A stretch of DNA of 64,000 nucleotides from Anoplopoma fimbria. Its lineage: Eukaryota; Chordata; Actinopteri; Perciformes; Anoplopomatidae. Below the pieces are notes generated by a model. It was not told the origin of the DNA and ran no database searches. It saw only the letters and a program-made list of their open reading frames with translations. The DNA lies in contig NC_072451.1 in NCBI RefSeq assembly GCF_027596085.1, forward strand, positions 3,673,542-3,737,541, written 5' to 3'. Every line of letters begins with the position of its first letter. The first letter of the stretch is position 1. Below, in pieces: positions 61,299 to 64,000 of this stretch. The position numbers were made by a program, and so were the translations under genes.

Positions 61299-61449
61299 CA
61301 AAGCAGCTGGAAAACAGCACTGCCATTTCATTGCAGTTTGTTGCTTCTTTTTGTTATTGTTGCTGGGCAACCACTGAGTGAGTGCTAACGTTAGCTTAAC
61401 ACAAAACATGAACCGTATGATACCGTACAGTTTAAATGACCGAAAGTCA

Positions 61450-61760
61450 ATGTTTCATGTGTTAAAGCTGCATTCTATCCACTGTCCACCAGGGGGCGAC
61501 TCCTCTGGTTGTATAGAAGTCTATGAGAAAATGACTCTACTTCTCTCTTGATTTATTCCCTCAGTAAACATTGTAAACATGAGTTTATGGTCTCAATCTC
61601 TAGTTTCAAGTCTTCTTCAATACAGCATGATGTTCATTTAGTAAATGATGCTCCATTTAGAGTCAAACAGACCATAAAGCAGGGGATGCTTTAGGGCGGG
61701 GCTACACACTGATTGACAGGTCGACACCAGAGAAAAATAGGCTCTTGGTAACGGTTGCTT
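61450..61760 (+). repeat. dispersed repeat A, copy 4 (longer)
   Basis: Direct orientation, with the same extension as copy 3 (GGGGATGCTTTAGGGCGGGG). CTCF-like core CCACCAGGGGGCGAC at 61486-61500. Confidence 0.9.
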
Positions 61761-64000
61761 CTGCGTGTCTACTTTCATAACAAGGTATTGGATTTTCATA
61801 ACACAGGCTGCTGAAAATCATTCTGTCTGATCAAGGTCTCACTGCATTTTTCACTCCATTATCCGTTTGTATTCCTGAAATAAATCATCTTATCTCTACA
61901 TAAATGGGGTATGAGAGATGAATAATAGCTGTATAATATAATGTGTGTAATATGGTTCATATCTGCAGCTGTTTCAGACACAGTCTGGGGTTCTTCTTGT
62001 TTTCCGTCTCAGTCTGTCGGGTTATTGAATTGTGGGAGAATGAGGTGAGAGGTGCTCAATCTCTCCCTCGGCGATGCCTTCAGGTGCATTGAGGGTGATG
62101 AGGTTAATTTAGAAACATTCAGACAAGTCTCAGTTGGTTAAATCGTCCTTGAGGATTCAGAGGATCCGGTACTCTCTGCTGTATGAGAGGACACAACCTG
62201 GTGTGTTTCTCCTTTAACGTTTTGTCCACAGTTTGTTCCCTGAAGGCGTCTCGACCAGCAGGGATCTGTTTTCCTGCATCGATGGAGCGCTGTCTGCCCC
62301 GAGGTCATCCCGGGACACGACCTGCGAAGGAGGAAAACGCTACCAGAGCGCTTTCTGTTCTCATGTTTTTAAATTCCCTTTTTTCTATTCAGACTGAAAG
62401 GGAGATGATATATTAAAGCTGCATATTTTATGTCCTGGAGGTGTGATGATCCAACCAACATCCAACCTGTGAAGCCTGTCTGCCGGTAAAACACAACCCT
62501 GGGGTCATCCTCAGAGTCCTGGGTTATCAATAACACGAGGAGCTGCACTAAAAATGATGAAACTACACACAGAAACACTTAACTTCCAGGTAAAATAAAT
62601 ATAAATATTTGATATCATTCTGTCTGTATATGAAGTGGTGTTGTTCTTGTAATCTGAATAAAGTGATTCTGTCAGTCCCGTAAACACACACAATTTATTG
62701 ACGGTTGATGGATTATGAGCAGCATCTCGTCTCCATCATTGACGTAGCAGAAATAATTTTGTAAAAAAAAAAAGAAAAAAGAAGGCTATTAGGAGACGTT
62801 CCCGTGTTATTGATATGGATGCTTTCATCATGGCGATGGGAAGACCATCGATCGTGGCTGACACAGTGAAAGAGTAACTCCTGAGGTCAACTGCATCCTA
62901 CTTTGAAACGGGGTTTCCCAATCTGAGGTGCAGGGGCGTCCCGGGGATCCAGCAGCTGATTAGTCCCAAACGTAGAAAATGTCTGTTACGTGATGTAAAC
63001 CTTCAAAGAAGGCCACCTATCAGCCGTGCACTGGAGAACAGACTGGAGACGCATCCATGTATCCTCTCGGTTAGCAGGATGCTGTCTGACAGCCATCATA
63101 TAAAGGTAGTGCAGGAAAAAAGTACCTTTCCAGTAACATACAGTACTAGTAAAGTACTTCCTTTGTGTGCAAACAAGTGGGACCATGCAGTCTCTCTCTT
63201 CTTCTTCTATCTCTGCTATGAAGACCAATCGGATCTCCTCCTTCTCCTTTCTCCACATGCCTGTGCAGCAATATATTTCATTCTAGAATATTCCTCCCAT
63301 CGCCAGGAGAGGAGACCCCCCTCACACTCTGCCATCCAAACACACACACACACACACAGCGGCGGCTGGGCGAGTGTGATATAAGCGCGTGGTTATCATG
63401 GGAAATAAACTGTTAAAAGCGGCAGAAATAGCTTTTTTTCACAGACGGGATGTGGAGTCATAAATCTGAGCGAGACGGCGGCGAAGGCGTCTCTGGGTTC
63501 AGCTGAGGAACAGTTGGGTTTATTGATGTGTGATTACACCCAGAATCCATCTGGACAGAAGCAGCCTGACTGACGCTGAAACCGGCGTGGACATGTGATC
63601 TTTTACTGCCTGACTGAAACGACTTCACGTCTGTGACATGTGTTCTCAGGGAGATTTAGAGGCCTCACATTAAAGCTGCTTCTAAAATCGACCCGCATAA
63701 AGGTTTATATATGTCATCAGAAACTATGGAGCGTGATGAGGGTCAACATTTCTAATAAACTGTTTGTCAAATTAGTGATTTCTACCTTAAATAATTCAAT
63801 CAATTTACTAATCTGTACCCTTATCTCACCTAATTTGTTGCACTTGAATGTTCTTCTTGATTTGAAGACTTTGAATGTCACATTTTATGACGTTATTGAC
63901 AAAGAAATAAACAAAATCTTGAATTTTAATAAAGCGATTCATTGGATTTAATGCTTTTTTATAAAATAATCATTTTTTGATGAGTATAATTCATTAGTGC

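Larger units (their letters stand above)
47721..64000. other. kcnq3 intron 1 (partial)
   Basis: No KCNQ exon 1 (N-terminus and first half of S1) is found in any frame, so the window ends inside intron 1, a very large intron in other vertebrates. Contents: repeat families A, B, C and D, several microsatellites, a decayed Tc1-like transposase, and blocks of balanced, repeat-free sequence (about 50440-50730, 52260-52640, 56200-56930, 57890-58160) that may be regulatory. Other open frames are not supported as genes. Confidence 0.7.

Noticed and set aside
47721..64000. kcnq3 exon 1
   Set aside because: Looked for the cytoplasmic N-terminus and first half of S1 on the minus strand; none of the open frames fits.

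Overview
This window is animal nuclear DNA, most likely from a ray-finned fish. It has short GT-AG exons in AT-rich DNA, many (CA)n tracts, a decayed Tc1-like transposase, a teleost-type LINE tail and several repeat families present in multiple copies. There are no bacterial-style genes, rRNA or tRNA genes, or CRISPR arrays. Most open frames are chance frames or microsatellite translations; the real coding sequence is about 28 small exons, all on the minus strand.

Two genes lie head to tail on the minus strand. The right half (47720 down to 30631) holds exons 2-15 of kcnq3, the Kv7.3 M-current potassium channel: S1 to S6, the pore, calmodulin-binding helices A and B, assembly helices C and D, and the C-terminal ankyrin-G motif. 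All 14 exons join in frame. Exon 1 (N-terminus) is not present, so intron 1 fills 47721-64000 and continues beyond the window. The left part (17717 down to about 1313) holds a gene I assign to HHLA1: a signal peptide, a run of symmetric phase-1 exons each with about one N-glycosylation sequon, a 520-codon mucin-like exon of about 21-nt tandem repeats, and a cysteine-rich C-terminal region. Its last exon is not visible. The order KCNQ3-HHLA1 matches tetrapods.

Between the genes (about 19351-30630) is AT-rich non-coding DNA that probably includes the kcnq3 3' UTR. Intron 1 of kcnq3 (47721-64000) has patches that look like conserved regulatory DNA, mixed with repeats.

The observations most worth a second look are: (1) Thr instead of the mammalian Ala just before the Kv7.3 selectivity filter; (2) a four-copy dispersed repeat whose copies all carry a CTCF-like core, with one convergent pair spanning the HHLA1 5' end and the kcnq3 3' half; (3) a perfect 16-bp hairpin 75 nt from the last kcnq3 3' splice site; (4) the HHLA1 mucin VNTR and its fully symmetric exon chain; (5) a perfect 15-bp hairpin in kcnq3 intron 1. 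Statements about human proteins come from memory, not from a search.
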